A stretch of 64,000 nucleotides of DNA from the NCBI GenBank assembly GCA_951640195.1, contig OX621172.1, forward strand, positions 1,488,001-1,552,000, in the 5' to 3' direction. Every line of letters starts with the position of its first letter. Within the stretch, counting starts at the first letter, position 1. Positions 45,101 through 56,125 of the stretch are shown here, one piece after another. The notes beneath the pieces are model-generated. The model saw only the letters and a program-made list of their open reading frames with translations, was not told the DNA's origin and did no database searches. The DNA comes from Porpolomopsis calyptriformis (taxonomy: Eukaryota > Basidiomycota > Agaricomycetes > Agaricales > Hygrophoraceae). The translations under genes and the position numbers were made by a program.

Positions 45101-45726
45101 ACCTCTGGTACAAACTTTCGCATATCTTCCTCCACCATGCTGGCTCGAGATTCATCTGATTTTGAAATACTTGTGATTGCCAGTGAGACTGATTCTACTA
45201 CAGAGGGCTCTGCTTCGCCGCTACAATACCGATGAGAAGTCTCTTTGTCTCCGAGAGCCAGTGTTGACTTCTCCCAATCGATACTAGGGTTTTGAGCTCT
45301 GAGCCATGGGTAGCCGAGGATAATATCAATCTTGGATCCGAGGTCGGTCACTTCCAAACGGATCCTTTCAATGTGTCCACCTGGAGCTTCTATCTAGACA
45401 TCTGTGTCAAAAACGATTGGGCCTCCTCAGTTCTCTGACCCATCAGCATTCCATACAGGGATTGGGGTTTCCAAATCCTGAAGAGTAAATTCGTGACGAG
45501 TTGCAAAGGTCTTGTCCATAAAGTTTCCAGAAGCTCCGCTATCAATAAGACACATGGCGGGGACACGTCGGCTAGTATCTGAAGCTTTGATCCAAATGTC
45601 CATCGTAAGTCCTGAATCACCCTTTTCAATAGTACCGAGAATTCGAAATAGATTGCATGGAGTAATAGTACATCGAGTGGTATGGTCCGTAATGTTGAGC
45701 GAATCGTCCAGACCTTTCAAAAACCC
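42191..45726 (-). pseudogene. B2 pol: protease, RT, RNase H, integrase, chromodomain
   Basis: It starts in the -1 frame at 45726 (GFLKGLDDSLN). Protease AMCLIDSGASGNFMD is intact. The RT holds EDYRYLNHFTVPDCYPLP, FFGLRNSPAMFQ and the box Y-I-D-D at 44509-44498. RNase H has ETDASGFALGGILSQ, EKNYLTHNAELLAI and HTDSLALKYF. Integrase has SHAYPHA and then a net 7-bp deletion against B1 near 43425 that shifts the frame and removes part of the H-H-C-C finger. The original frame resumes with GYDAVMVVVDHFTKRAHFI, IISDRGVQFASKF and STAYHLETDGQTE. The chromodomain (KYLVKWKGYLIEEATWEE) precedes the stop at 42191. The length, 3536 nt, becomes a multiple of three only when 7 is added back. Confidence 0.92.
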
Positions 45727-46922
45727 TGGGACTTCAAGTCCATTGCCAGCCTCTTCTTTTGATCATCCGACCAATTGCGTATACCACATTTCGCTATATC
45801 TGATGGAGTCTCACTCATTCCCAGTGTAGGGGGCAAGTTGACGTTCTCCATGTTGGGCTCAGTGGTAATGACACGTATGTCACGACCTCATCCCTGTCCT
45901 CATCCTTGGTAACTGCCTCTGCCTTGATAATATCCTCCTCAACGTGAGGAAGAGGTATCAGGTAGATTCTTCACATCACCAGCGACATGGTTTGGGCAGG
46001 CATTTGCGAAGTGCCCTGGTTGGCCGCAGGAATAGCAGTTTCCATATGGGATCATAAGGGCAGAAGAGGAAGACTCTTCTCTTTTGACAGTGGGGGCTGC
46101 TGACGTTTGACAGGTCATTGTTGCAGCCACAGACAATCCTTAGGTAGGAAAGGGGTTAGAATATTGTGGTTGGGACATGGAGGACTGTTTCTGTGAAGCA
46201 AGAATGTCCTTTTGGTGTTGATAATGTGTCGTGGCATCCTTCCACTCTTGGAGTGTGGTAGGGATGGTGGGGAGTTGGTAGACAAATTCTATGAACTCGG
46301 AATCGAGTCCAGCTTGGTAAAGATCAATGAGGGCGGTGTTATTGAAACCAGTATCAACCTGTAAAGCGCCGAAGTGCAAGTTATAATCTTCAATTTTCTT
46401 TCTTCCTTGGCGGAGATTCTTGATGTTGTTACAAGCACGAGACTGTCTGTCGATTCCTTCGAATGTTGATCAGAATCAAGTCACAAAGGCAGCCCAAGTG
46501 GCAGTCGGGCCAGCCCAATTGACAGCTCCCATCTCGTTAGCCTCCTTCTTGGACCAAGTTTGGGCCATTGTACCCTTCATAAAAGAAAGGGCAAAAGGGA
46601 TCTTGTGTTCATCGCGGTATGGTTTTCCCATGAAGTACAATTCGTAGCTGTTGATAAATTTGTTGATGTCCTGCTGTTGACCAGTGAACTCGTCTGGCTT
46701 AGCCATCTTTATCTTGATGGTGGGAGCGGCAGGAGGTTGAGGTTGAGGTTGCGGTGGGGGCTGAGGCTGAGCTTGGTCAGCAAGCTGTTAGTTGAGATTC
46801 TGAATCTCTGTCACCTGTTGAGCATTTGAAGCCTGAAGGTTGGCCATTTCTCTCCACAAATCATTCATGACTGTGAGGATTTCATTAAGGTTGGGAACAG
46901 GGGGGTTTGCGCGGGAACCCAT
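45717..46922 (-). pseudogene. B2 gag with zinc knuckle
   Basis: ATG 46922 (MGSRANPPVPNLNEILTVMND) to TGA 45717 is 402 codons without net indel. It has a coiled coil (ANLQASNAQQVTEIQNLN), a Gln/Pro-rich linker, the core KMAKPDEFTGQQQDINKFIN and TMAQTWSKKEANEMG, the knuckle CYSCGQPGHFANAC near 46030, and a Gly-rich tail. A few TAA, TAG and TGA stops are at Gln and Arg codons. An open frame extends upstream of the ATG (YSQTRIFPDPNEEASQ) with no earlier ATG, so initiation could be non-standard. Confidence 0.87.
45720..45726 (-). promoter_or_regulatory. Candidate -1 frameshift heptamer, B2
   Basis: On the minus strand CAG GGT TTT TGA ends gag, with the heptamer G-GGT-TTT adjoining the stop at 45719-45717. 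Pol opens in the -1 frame. This is the best preserved of the four copies. Confidence 0.72.
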
Positions 46923-47270
46923 TGGATCTGGTAATAGTGAATGTGAAGGTGTTGTTAAGGGTGAAGAAGGTTGAGTAGGTTGTTGGAATGGGAAGGGTTG
47001 ATATCTAACAGTAGGGGGAGTGATGGGATGTTGTGACTGGGTGGCGGCAAGTAAATGAGTTGTTTTGCTTCGAGTTCTTCCTAGAGCTTGTGAGATACCT
47101 GGTAGAGGGGAAGCTTGACTAGCTTCTTCATTTGGATCTGGGAAGATTCGGGTTTGTGAGTAAAGCAATTGAGAGAGAGGATTCTGCTCAGAGGGGTCGT
47201 AAAGATTGTCATTGTCGTCATCTAGTGTGAAAGCAAAGGTGGATCAAGTAGAGGGGAGAGAGCAAGAAGG

Positions 47271-47281
47271 AAGTCTGATTC
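47271..47281 (-). other. Self-complementary primer-binding site of B2
   Basis: On the minus strand GAATCAGACTT follows the LTR end after one base. It is the exact complement of AAGTCTGATTC at the predicted transcript start inside the LTR (around 47397-47387). Confidence 0.8.
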
Positions 47282-47282
47282 T

Positions 47283-47671
47283 TGTTATAAACTGGTTGTC
47301 GATGAGATGGTTTTACTTTGAAGAGCTCTGTCCCAAGACAATGGTAATGTCTCAAGTCCTAGTTATTGGGTTGTTAACGAGGAATCAGACTTAAAGTCTG
47401 AGTATGACTAACTAGGGTTTTATATACTGACTACGCTACTGTGGATGAGTCAGTGTTTACATGAGGAATATATGCGATGAGTAGAGATAAGCATGATAGA
47501 AGACTCAGAGCATGTGAAGAGATGAAACATAATCGTCGGAAATGAAAAGTGTCCTATCTAGGGTAAATGAAAAGATACAAGATTGTGGGGAATCCCAAAC
47601 AAAGATAAGACAAATCCGACTAAGCAATGATGACTAACATAGAGAAGGAATGAAAATTTACATCTGTGACA
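47283..47671 (-). repeat. Element B2 5' LTR
   Basis: This 389-bp LTR is followed on the plus strand by GGTAG. Its minus-strand TATA is TATATAAA, and 34 bp past that is AAGTCTGATTC inside the palindrome CAGACTTTAAGTCTG. Confidence 0.96.
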
Positions 47672-48732
47672 GGTAGATAGTAGTTGTACTTCTTATCTTC
47701 ATTGATAAGAGGTATGTGGTGATTAACACCACATACTGGAGGCAATTCCTTATGTACTCCATGCATGATATCCTGGTATGCTTCAATCCATTTGGCTCAA
47801 AGGCAAGGTCTATCCTCATTTGTTAGGGATGTTTCAGTCCTTTCATTTGGTTGAACAATTTGAGCTACACTCAGTAGCATCTTTTCATTAGACCCAGTAG
47901 GGGTACTCTCTCTTATTTTCTTTGTGTTCACGTCTGAACACCTTTTTCTTGAGAACTCCTTGACAAACTCTTTTGGTTTGTCGGTTTCTATGACGTCCTG
48001 TCTGGACATCTTCCCTGCAGAACCTTTTGGTTCTGCGTCTGCTAGTCATTCAGCAGACCTTTGTTCAGTTCATCACAGCGATTGTCTGCGCACAATTTCA
48101 TCATTTTCCTCCCCTTCAGTTAGAATGGGAGTGACTACCCTGCAGACCATTATCTGGTTCGTGCTAGGCTCTAGCGTAATTTCGAATTCACGCATGAAAC
48201 TGATGCCAATTATAGCATCAAATCTGTTGATATTTACAATATTGAAGTAGTATTTCTTTGTAATACTTTCATACCACATGGGATAGTAAGTACCATAGTT
48301 AATCCACGATCTGCTACTGCGGCATCCTAGTTGGATCGGAACAGGATCCTTCAGTTGATATATTTTCAAGTTTGTGACTCTCACAAATTCTGGGCTAATA
48401 GCATCAGAGGTGCTGCCTGTATTGAATATTACAATGGCTACACGGCCGTTTAATTCCATGCGAGCCACTAACAGCCTTACTTTCATGCTCAGCTTCGCTG
48501 GGCGGTCCTGCTGTCTGCTGGACTTACAAACCCATGATTTGGGTTGAGTGTCCTCTTTGAACACTTGTTCGTCATTTATAGATGCCATAAATTCATGAGC
48601 AGGGTTACTCATTTCGCTGATTGAACATATCTGTTTGTTGATGATGTTGTTGTTGTCTTCTTCTTGTGAGTACTCTTCACACTTATCATATTCTTGGAGG
48701 TGATACTCTTCACCTTGTGATGTATACTGCAA
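47672..48732 (-). pseudogene. Element G protease and start of RT
   Basis: An acidic linker (QYTSQGEEYHLQEYDKCEEY) leads to the protease: ARMELNGRVAIVIFNTGSTS, where the active site reads F-N-T-G-S (Asp to Asn), and DAIIGISFMREFEITL, its second conserved segment. Downstream are a charged linker (SRQDVIETDKPKEFVKEF) and the RT entry (EAYQDIMHGVHKELPP, then HHIPLINEDKKYNYYLP), interrupted by B2. Joining to 40892 continues the frame. Confidence 0.75.
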
Positions 48733-48879
48733 TCCTTGTAAAGGATTGTCCTCCTCTTCCTCAACTATGATTCTGTAGTTGTTTTGAGGCTTGTCTGCCT
48801 CTTGGTTATTCTCGTCGATAGCATCTTCTACTACTATTTTGAATGCATCCTCCCCCTCTTAGATAGCTGCCATTCAGGG

Positions 48880-51250
48880 CTTCCCAAAATTGGGACATTT
48901 TGGATCGGTCGCATAGTGGCCAAACTTGCCACACACATAACATTTCACACCAGATGATCCTGTCTGGTTTCGATTATGTGCCAGCACCTGCAGTGTCAGT
49001 TTACTTCTAGAACCACTTGGTCAATCTGGTGATGGTGTGTAAGGCTGATAGTTGTCAGTGGGTCTATACAGTCTGTATGGACCTCATTTGTTAGTGTACT
49101 TATTATATGCTGGCTTCAAATATGACGGCGTTTCTTTATTTGTTGTCTAATTTGTTGGCAGCTGCATATTCGTGGTTGCCTTTGGCTGACTGGTTACTCC
49201 AGATGTTGCCTTGTGTCGCTCATCATAGCAATGCTTTATTCGAATGCTTTCTTCAACATATCGAGCCACTTTGAGAATTGTATCAAGTGACAAGGTTTCA
49301 GTGGTAATGCCTTTCTAGACAACTGCATTGGTTATCTGTGCAGGTAGACCCAATAATAATTGGGTTTTGAATGTATACAAGTCAGGCTCATGTATCATAC
49401 GTCCTGCGTACCTCTCGAGGTCATAGAAAAATCCTGAGACACCACCTTCCATGGTGTACTTTCTCAAATAGAATTTCATCATAGCATCCTGTATAGATGC
49501 TTCATGGATAACCCGGTTGTACAGTCCAGTTATGACCTCTTTAAATGTCCATCAGTGTTTCTGCCTAGACACGCTGTCAACATTGTTATTAAACTACTGT
49601 CTTGCTTTGTCCACAAGATAAATAGCTGTTAAAGCAATATGCTCTAGCTCCGTGTTAGGTCTAGCATAGTTGGACAATTTCAGCCATCTCAGGAATGATT
49701 GAAGCCACCCATCGAATTTCTCGATGTCCTCTTCACCACTATACTCTTTTGGAGTAGGCAGTTTAGGTGATGAGGTTTGGAAACCAGATAGGTTTCCTTT
49801 TAGTGGTTTGCCCACTTGTTTATCAATTAATTTATGATATTTATGATGAATGTCTCTGAGGTAATCAGAGTGTCCATCTTTCCCCTCATATTTATGAGGT
49901 TTACTGCTACGACTTCTGTGTCGTATTGTTGTTTTTGATGTCTGTTTAGATGTTCTCTTACTACCATGTCCAGTAGCATCAGAGGGTCAATTTCTCAACT
50001 GATCACTTCCAGTGTCTGTCGTTTCACTATGATCGGACTCATCATCAGAAGACAATCCTTGATCTGGGTCGTCTGAATCACCATTGTCTGACTGGTGATA
50101 CCGCCTTCTATCTGAGGGTGGCCTGCGGTCTCATTTAGACTGCTCATTTTATCCTTCTGCCCATAAGTCTATAGTTTCTCCAGAAGTGTCAAAGGCAATG
50201 CCTTGGTCATCCATGCCAGATCTTCTGGTTTCATGGATGTCACCATTTGTCAACCTTTGGATGGCCACTCTGTCCTTGAGTGTGAATATGCCCGGTCTCA
50301 AGGCCACTTTGTTTTCTTGTTCAAATGACCTATTCTGGTTGTTCCTCTTCTTACTTCCATATTGATGTTTATCAACTCAATCAGCCATGGCTCGCTGTCT
50401 CTAATAGACGGAACTCGTCTCGTCTTCTTGTCGAGGACAGTGAAGCTCAGCTTCTGCTTGTTGAAGAAGTTCATCTTCTTCATCCCTATCTGGATAAATG
50501 GTTGTATCCATCTTATTTAGATGGGTGTTGTCGCTATTCTTATGCACCATAACCTTATTAAGGTTGTTGGCTAGCTTCATGAATTCCTCATGACTAATTC
50601 AGCCTGTTCTCATCTGAATGAGTATATTGACCTGATCAACTACTTCAGAGAGCATTTCGCTTGATGCCTTGCGATTCTGCAGGCGCTTTTCTTATCATCT
50701 CTTATTATATGTAATAGTCGACATCTGACTGGGTGTGGGCGACAGGTCTCGTCACTCATCTTGGTTGTCTATTTTATTATGCTGTAATAGATTTAACATT
50801 TGATGAATATATACTCATTCATTCAGGTTTCGTGATGAGGAAGGGATTCCTGTCCTCGTTTGACCCTCAGTGAGGGTGTGCATTAATGTATCAAGCATAG
50901 GGTTGATTGTCATGCTTACACGCTAACTTGTCATCAGTGATGACTCCTCTCTTTCTGTAAGTTGGGAACTGCCATCATCTAAGTTGGCATAATATCTTTG
51001 TTCACTCTGGGGTGAATTTACAGCCACCTTTGGGTGTCGCTGAGGTTGTGACATGGCATGCCTGAATCAGCGATGGTGCTTGTCTGTGCCATTCCCAGGT
51101 TGTCATTGTCAGGCAGTTTGCCTTGCGAGTTGTGTGCCATTGAGGCCTGCATGATTCAAGTCTTTGTGTGGGTCTTCGTCATTGATGGAGGCCGTGTTGT
51201 CGACAGGGAAGCTTTTTCAATCAAAAGTTGATTTACACAGATATTCCACA
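48880..51250 (-). pseudogene. Element G gag with zinc knuckle
   Basis: The decayed frame starts near 51200 (NDEDPHKDLNHAGLNGTQL), then an acidic Ser-rich region (SDNGDSDDPDQGLSSDDESD near 50040), the core KEYSGEEDIEKFDGWLQSFL (49740) through KVARYVEESIRIKHCYDERH (49250), and a CCHC knuckle CYVCGKFGHYATDPKC at about 48950-48903. In the last, spacing is C-x2-C-x4-H-x5-C. Many stops. It would form the RNA-packaging shell of element G. Confidence 0.7.
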
Positions 51251-51274
51251 ATTTCTTGTGGATGTGCAAAAAAG

Positions 51275-51469
51275 TGTAAGGGTTGGGGATAAGTTATCAC
51301 ACTTTGCTCAATACCAGGATATGCACAGAACCAATGTATTGGGGCAATCTGGTATAAGCGGGAGTGGGATGTAAACTTATTGTTTACCTAAGCATAACTG
51401 GTACTTAAGGTACCCAGTACAAATACATACAAATACAGCATGGTGGCTGTATGTAACATATCTGTTACA
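51275..51469 (-). repeat. LTR next to element G gag (195 bp)
   Basis: On the minus strand it runs from TGTAACAG to CCTTACA and directly precedes the G gag region, so it may be the 5' LTR of G. The stretch with CCCAATACAT and TTGGGGCAATCTGGTATAAG recurs on the opposite strand at 57798-57957. No matching 3' LTR is left at 30567. Confidence 0.55.
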
Positions 51470-51477
51470 CCAACCCC

Positions 51478-53080
51478 TTGTCAATACAATCCTCCCTTCT
51501 TTGTCTATTACCTAGAATCAACTTAGCTACCTCTGTGATCACAAACCAGCTAAAAGCAATAGACTTCACCAAAGATGAGCTTACTTTGATGTTTTGGTAC
51601 AAGCTAACTTGGACCAACTATTGTAACAGCATGAAGGGCACAACTGGACTTGATATGAAAAAAGGGCAATGTAGTGGTGCACATGCAGCAGAGGGAGTGA
51701 ATGTTGGGATGCTTTATGTGGTTGACAAGCAGGGCATACCTATCAACAGTTACTATGCATGCACTATCTGTGGTCTTGTAAGGTCAATTTAGTATGAGTT
51801 TTCCAAGACAGGTCTTGCACCAAATACCTGGATGTCTATGCCAGTCTCTGTCACCAACTGTTTCAAGTCAGAGATGCAAAGCTATTTTGAGGAACTTCAG
51901 TTATGCAAGGATGGGTGGAAGGTGGATCAAATTACAATTGACTACTACCCTTTATGGTGCCAAGCTTAGAAGAACAAGAAAGACAGTAATTTCAATATGA
52001 AGATGAAGCAAGAGGAGCATAAGCAATCAACATCTTGCATACAGGACAGCAGCTATAAAACCAGACCTGATGATGAGGCTGAAAACCTCAACTCTTACAA
52101 ACACAAGTCTGATTCTGATGAAGATCCTGCAGTGAAGAAGCACAAAGGGACCAAGGAACCCTTGCCTATAAAGAGTTTAAAAATCAAGGTAGGATTGCAA
52201 CATCTTCTATAGCATCACTAATAAGGCACCTTTGACAGATTGTGAATCCCTTGCACATATTTTCATATAAACATTGTATACTCACTTACCATAATATATA
52301 CAGGTCTCGCTTAAATTTAATGAAACCAATTTTACCTTCGGCTTCAAGCACTCCCACACCCCCACCCAATACCATGTCTTCTGACAGCACCAATCCTCCC
52401 TCAACCTCATCTCTGAATACAGGAGCCCCCAGCAGCCCTGTTGACTCTGTGTCTTCATCTTCAAAGGGAATCCCAACAACATTGGGTTGTGTAGCCACAC
52501 CCATTGTTGCTACATCAAAGTTGGCTCTTGTAGATACCACCAATACCATTGCTACCACCAATACCACTACTACTGCCACCTTATCCTAGGAGGTTGTGAC
52601 TCCAATCATGAACATTGCTGCATCAAAAAAACAGGGACTATGGGTATCAGCAGCTAATAAGCTGCTTGAAGCTGGGGATAAACAGACTGCATGGTGAGCT
52701 TGTACTCAATCATTCTTTCAGAGTTGACAGTTTCATTTCAGAAACTTTTGTATCCTTGAATTCCTTACTGATTATCTGGGTGCCACAGTCGCTTAGTTCA
52801 AAAGTCACTGGGACTTGCTCTCAATGTTAGACAAAAAGGTATGTTTATACTTTCCTGTTCTTATAAAGTTGCCTGCCTTTTCGTTCCCTCAGAAGTACAC
52901 CAAGTTAGAAAAAGTTGCTGTGAGTATGTTTACCTTCCTCCCTCGCTTTTGCTAATATTCTTTTGCACGAACAGAAAGCTGCCACTGCTGCAAACAAAAC
53001 AGCCTGATGGATTCTTATGTGGCATTTGTGCAAGGTTGTCAACAGCAAGAGTGGTTTGGTGTGTTGTCTTTTCATATTGA
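51478..53080 (+). pseudogene. Decayed gene of unknown function, 5' end cut by LTR
   Basis: An open frame from just after the LTR edge reads SLLCLLPRINLATSVITNQL, DELTLMFWYKLTWTNYCNSM, GVNVGMLYVVDKQGIPINSY, ACTICGLVR, then TAG at 51790 and, in the same frame, YEFSKTGLAPNTWMSMPV, FEELQLCKDGWKVDQITID, another TAG, and a charged region (SYKHKSDSDEDPAVKKHKG). Both TAG codons fit decayed CAG. A GTAGGA donor near 52189, an exon rich in Ser, Thr and Pro (PILPSASSTPTPPPNTM, from 52321), and ASKKQGLWVSAANKLLEAGD follow. No start codon is seen. I know similar unnamed fungal proteins but no function. Confidence 0.45.
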
Positions 53081-53510
53081 CCTTGGATTAGCTTGCTTAT
53101 TACAATATTTAGATTATTTTAAATTATTTGCATTGTCTCTGCTAAAATATGGGAACAAAATAAGTGGGCACTGGTACAAGCAGGAACCGGGAATGGGGAG
53201 GAACCAGGAAGGGGAAGTGGGGGAGGGGGAGGGACTAGGAAGGGACTAGAAGAGGATCAGATGGGTCAGATGGGTTTCATATATGCCCTAGTGTAAATCA
53301 CTATGAATCACTATTCATAGGAAGGTCCTAATGTATGCAATCTATTCATGTTGATTGAGATCATACACTACTGCTGAGAATCTGTGAGTATCAAGGAGAA
53401 TACCTCGCCATCTGCTGTATTCTCATTTTGGCAATTCTCACTAACTCTCTCCTATACTAACACTCACAGTCACTCAAAGTTGGTCTCAATAGGCATATTT
53501 TTCACTAGGT
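53081..53510. other. Gene-free stretch before B3
   Basis: I see no gene. There is a purine-rich run near 53195-53270 (repeated GGAGGGA-like words) and AT-rich sequence. The junction with truncated B3 is at about 53511. Confidence 0.4.
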
Positions 53511-53648
53511 CTGAAGCTTTGATCCAAACATCCATTGTAAGTCTTAAATTGCTCATTTTGATAGCACCAAGAATTTGAAATAGATTGCATGGAGTAATAG
53601 TATATTGAGTAGTATAGTCTGTAATATTGAGCAAATTGTCTGAACCTT

Positions 53649-54848
53649 TCAAAAACCCTAGAACTTCAGGTCCATTGCTAGCCTCTTCTTTTGATCATCT
53701 GACCAATTCTGTATACTACATTTTGCTATATCCAATGGAGTCTCACTCATTGCTAGTGTAGTAGGCAAGCTGACATTCTCCACATTGGGCTCAGTGGTAA
53801 TAACATATACATCTTGGCCTCATCCTCATCCTCATCCTTGGTAACCTCCTTTGCCTTGATAATATCCTCCTTGACATGAGGAAGAGGTATCAGATAAATT
53901 TGTCTCACTATTGGTGACTTGGTTTGGGCAGGCATTCATGAAGTGCCCAGGTTAGCTGCAACTGTAGCAGTTTCTGTCCAGGATTGTAAGGGTAGAAGAG
54001 GAAGACTCTTCTCTCTTGACCATGGGGGCTGCTGATATTTGATGGGTTGCTATTGCAGCCACAGTTGATCCTTGGGTAGGAAAGGGGTTAGAGTATTGGG
54101 GTTGGGATGTGGAGGACTGTTTCTGAGAGGCAAGAATATCCTTTTGGTGTTGGTAGCATGTCGTTGCATCTTTCCACTCTTGAAGTGTGGTGGGGATAGC
54201 GGGGAGTTAGTAAATAAATTCAATGAACTCGTTGTCAAGTCCAGCTTGGTAAAGGTCAATGAGGGAAGTGTCATTAAAACTGGTGTTAACCTGTAAAGTG
54301 CCAAAGTGCAGATTATAATCTTCTTTCTTCTTTCTTCCCTGTTGGAGATTCTTGATGTCATTATAAGCATGAGACTGTCTGTCAATTCCTTCAAATGTAG
54401 ATTGGAATTAGGTGACAAATGCAGCCCAAGTGGCAGTCAGGCTAGTCCATAGTACAGCTCTCATATCATTGGTCTCTTTTTCAGCCCAAGTTTGGGCCAT
54501 GGTCCCCTTCATGAAAGAAAGGGTGAAGGGAATCTTGTATTCGTCACAGTAGGGTTTTCCCATAAAATACAATTCACAGCTGTTAATAAATTTGTTGACA
54601 TCCTGCTGTTGACCAGTGAACTTGTCTGGTTTGGCCATCTTGATCTCGATAGTGGGAGCAGCAGGAGGTTGAGGTTGCAGTTGCAGTGGGGGCTGAGGCT
54701 GGGCAGCAAGTTGTTGGTTAAGATTCTAAATCTCTGTCACCTGTTGCACATTAGCAGTTTGGAGGGCAGCCACCTCTCTCTGCAAGTCATTCATAGCTAT
54801 GAGAATGTCATTAAGGTTGGGGGCAGGGGGATTAGCATGAGAACCCAT
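53649..54848 (-). pseudogene. B3 gag
   Basis: ATG 54848 (MGSHANPPAPNLNDILIAMND) to TGA 53649 is 400 codons without net indel. Core: MAKPDKFTGQQQDVNKFINS and GTMAQTWAEKETNDMRAVLW. The knuckle near 53950 is damaged (its Gly-Gln part reads L-x-x-P-G-H). The heptamer at 53652-53658 is intact although the codon before it has gone from CAG to TAG. Confidence 0.8.
53652..53658 (-). promoter_or_regulatory. Candidate -1 frameshift heptamer, B3
   Basis: GGGTTTT on the minus strand directly before TGA (53651-53649). It is the fourth copy of the same junction and is preserved in a strongly decayed element. Confidence 0.65.
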
Positions 54849-55207
54849 TAGTGGTGGTGAAGGTGAAGGTGAGGGTAAAGTTAAAGGTGAAGAAGGTCAA
54901 GTTGGTTGTTGAAATGGGAAGGGTTGATATCTGATTGAAGGGGGGAGTGATAGGACATTGTAACTAGGTGGTGGCAAGTAATCAGGTTGTTTTACTTCAA
55001 GTTCTTCCTAGAGCTTGTGAGGTACTTGGTAAGGGGGAAGATTGACTAGCTTCTTCGTTTGGGTCTAGGAAGATTCAAGTTTGTGAGTAAAGTGATTGAG
55101 AAAGAGGATTTTGCTCAGAGGAATCATAGAAATCTTCTTCATCATCTAGTGTGAAAGCAAGAGGTGGATCAAGTAGAGAGGATAGAGCAAGAAGGAAGTC
55201 TGATTCT

Positions 55208-55617
55208 TGTTATAAACTGGTTGTTGTCAAGACAGTTTTACTTCAGGTGCTCTATCCTAGACAATGATAAGGGTCTCAAGTCCTAGTTATTGGGGTAGCT
55301 AATGAGGGATCAGACTTAAGGTCTGAGTATAACTAGCTATGAGTTTATATACTAACTATGCTACTGTGGATAAGCCAGTGTTACATGAGGAGTACATGTG
55401 GTGAGTAAGAGATATACATGATAAGAACTCAGAGCATGTGAAGAGATAAAACATAATGAGTCAGAAATGAAAAGTATCCTACTTTAGGTAAATGAAAGAT
55501 ATAAGGCTATAGGGAATCCCATGATGCAATTGTGGGGAATCCCAAGCAAGATAAGAGAAGTCTGACTAAACTACAATGACAAACATAGATTGAGAAGGAA
55601 AATTTACATCCATGACA
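55208..55617 (-). repeat. Element B3 5' LTR
   Basis: This 410-bp LTR, plus-strand ends TGTTATAA and CATGACA, matches the B1 and B2 LTRs. Confidence 0.92.
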
Positions 55618-55620
55618 GGT

Positions 55621-56125
55621 TGGGACAGGGTGGAGTGGCAAGGGGAGGGGGAGGTGGTGGTGGTTGGGTACAACAAGGCACCACGAATGAACAGGCATTA
55701 CTGCCCATTTGTTTTATGTGCTAGGCAATCCTCTAGGTTGGCTCGGTCATGCATAGGGGGGGATGAGGTCATGGGGGGTCAGGACAGGGTGGAGTAGTGA
55801 GGGGTAGTGGGAGTTAGGTACAATGAGGCACCATGAATGAATGGGCATTACTGCCTGTTTGTTTCATATACTGGGTGACCCTCTAGGTCGGATTGGTTGT
55901 GTATAGGGGGGGGGATGAGGTTGTGGGGGTCAGGATGGGTGGAGTGGCAAGGGGTAGTAGTAGTTGGGCACAACAAGGCACCACGAATGAATAGGCATTA
56001 CCACCTGTTCATTTTGTGCACCAGGTAATCCTATCAGTTATCTTAGTCCTGTATAGGTACTAACAGGGTTGTGGGGGGTCAGAATGAGGTGGGGTAGTGA
56101 GGAGCCATAGTTGGGTACAACAATG
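55621..56125 (+). repeat. Minisatellite of about 150-159 bp, 3.3 units
   Basis: Units begin near 55621, 55780, 55931 and 56080 with GGACAGGGTGGAGT-like sequence and contain CAAGGCACCACGAATGAA and GGCATTAC at constant places. Periods are about 159, 151 and 149 bp, and the last unit is partial. Differences are mostly transitions. No coding frame. Confidence 0.85.

Larger units (their letters stand above)
40893..47671 (-). mobile_element. Complete Ty3/gypsy chromovirus, element B2 (6779 bp), youngest copy
   Basis: LTRs of 389 bp lie at 47283-47671 (5') and 40893-41281 (3'), flanked by perfect TSD GGTAG (40888-40892 and 47672-47676). It is inserted in the RT start of G. The LTRs differ at only five CpG sites, two of them TG against CA. 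YIDD and the protease D-S-G are intact, but pol carries stops and a net 7-bp deletion in the integrase zinc-finger region, so the element cannot be autonomous. Confidence 0.97.
30567..51274 (-). mobile_element. Old Ty3/gypsy element G, split into three parts by B1 and B2
   Basis: The minus-strand order is gag (about 51240-48890), protease (48730-48070), RT start (48010-47672), [B2], RT, RNase H and integrase front (40892-38712), [B1], integrase back and chromodomain (31858-30943), and the start of a possible third ORF (30698-30567). Reading frames join across both insertions: KKYNYYLP to RCLDSLKL over B2, and GLPESIVS to DRDSKFTS over B1. It is a lineage distinct from A/B and from C/F. A family E LTR cuts its 3' end at 30566. 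It is heavily decayed. Confidence 0.85.
53511..55617 (-). mobile_element. Truncated family B element B3 (5' LTR, gag, start of protease)
   Basis: On the minus strand it has a 410-bp 5' LTR (55617-55208), the primer site GAATCAGACTT (55206-55196), gag (54848-53649), the heptamer GGGTTTT plus TGA, and the first part of pol (GSDNLLNITDYTT to MDVWIKASD). It then breaks off at 53511, before the protease active site. CpG is nearly absent, so it is the most decayed B copy. Confidence 0.9.
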
